This document shows, in pieces, positions 63,368 through 64,000 of a stretch of DNA of 64,000 nucleotides. The notes beneath the pieces are model-generated. The model was not told the origin of the DNA, did not search any database, and saw nothing but the letters and a program-made list of their open reading frames with translations. This stretch comes from Candidatus Endomicrobiellum glyptotermitis (lineage in GTDB: Bacteria > Elusimicrobiota > Endomicrobiia > Endomicrobiales > Endomicrobiaceae), in contig JAIRYQ010000002.1 of the NCBI GenBank assembly GCA_031267715.1, forward strand, positions 528,001 through 592,000. The letters are read 5' to 3'. Both the position numbers and the translations under genes were made by a program. Position 1 is the stretch's first letter, and each line of letters opens with the position of its first letter.

Positions 63368-64000
<633 letters not shown>

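Overview
The window looks like chromosome of a host-restricted, genome-reduced, AT-rich Gram-negative bacterium. My best guess is an Elusimicrobiota endosymbiont of the Endomicrobium (Termite Group 1) type. The grounds are intact housekeeping genes lying between long non-coding stretches that still hold recognisable, frameshifted gene remnants (parA, parB, a type IV pilin, an HsdS-like subunit), plus a heptose-activation gene. No database search was possible, so the taxonomic placement is inference.

Layout. 0.2-7.6 kb (minus): thiC and a stand-alone thiD2 (thiamine pyrimidine), a heptose-1-phosphate adenylyltransferase, the glycine cleavage genes gcvPB/gcvPA/gcvH without gcvT, a membrane-anchored TPR protein and a PHP phosphoesterase. 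8.2-11.0 kb (minus): the classic rpsP-khpA-rimM-trmD-rplS-rnhB operon behind a near-consensus promoter; rimM has lost its N-terminal domain. 12.4-18.1 kb (minus): tRNA-Ser(TGA), yidC-yidD-rnpA-rpmH, a broken pilin gene, lysC and a NifU C-terminal-domain protein. 18.1-27.7 kb: a gene graveyard in which only four tRNAs or tRNA-sized genes and remnants survive, including a decayed parA-parB pair with a parS-like site and a decayed restriction-specificity gene. 27.9-29.3 kb (plus): one intact amino-acid permease, probably acquired by transfer.

29.4-41.2 kb (minus): gyrA, gyrB, a DUF721/DciA-like gene, dnaN, dnaA, rsmA and mnmE, with perfect DnaA boxes on both sides of dnaA (probable oriC). By eye, the composition of non-coding DNA changes from A/C-rich on the plus strand to T/G-rich across this segment. 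42.4-44.9 kb (minus): an FmdB-type zinc ribbon, a DEAD-box helicase and a DUF116 protein. From 46 kb on, nearly all genes are on the plus strand: dnaE, serS, (folD on minus), tRNA-Ser(GCT), an Fe-S-scaffold-like gene paired with a GGGtGRT-family gene, an organophosphate:phosphate antiporter-type transporter, alaS, an odd tRNA-Arg(CCG), a CCA-adding/poly(A) polymerase family gene, tRNA-Gly(CCC), and the 5' part of 16S rRNA running off the end.

Together the genes cover information processing (replication initiation, topology, ribosome and tRNA maturation, tRNA charging) and a few metabolic functions an intracellular symbiont might keep (thiamine pyrimidine, glycine cleavage/one-carbon, aspartate pathway, import of phosphorylated compounds and amino acids). 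Partitioning, pili and restriction-modification are visibly decaying. I found no large unknown defence or biosynthetic system. The least-understood intact unit is the Fe-S-scaffold-like/GGGtGRT pair at 52.6-54.3 kb.
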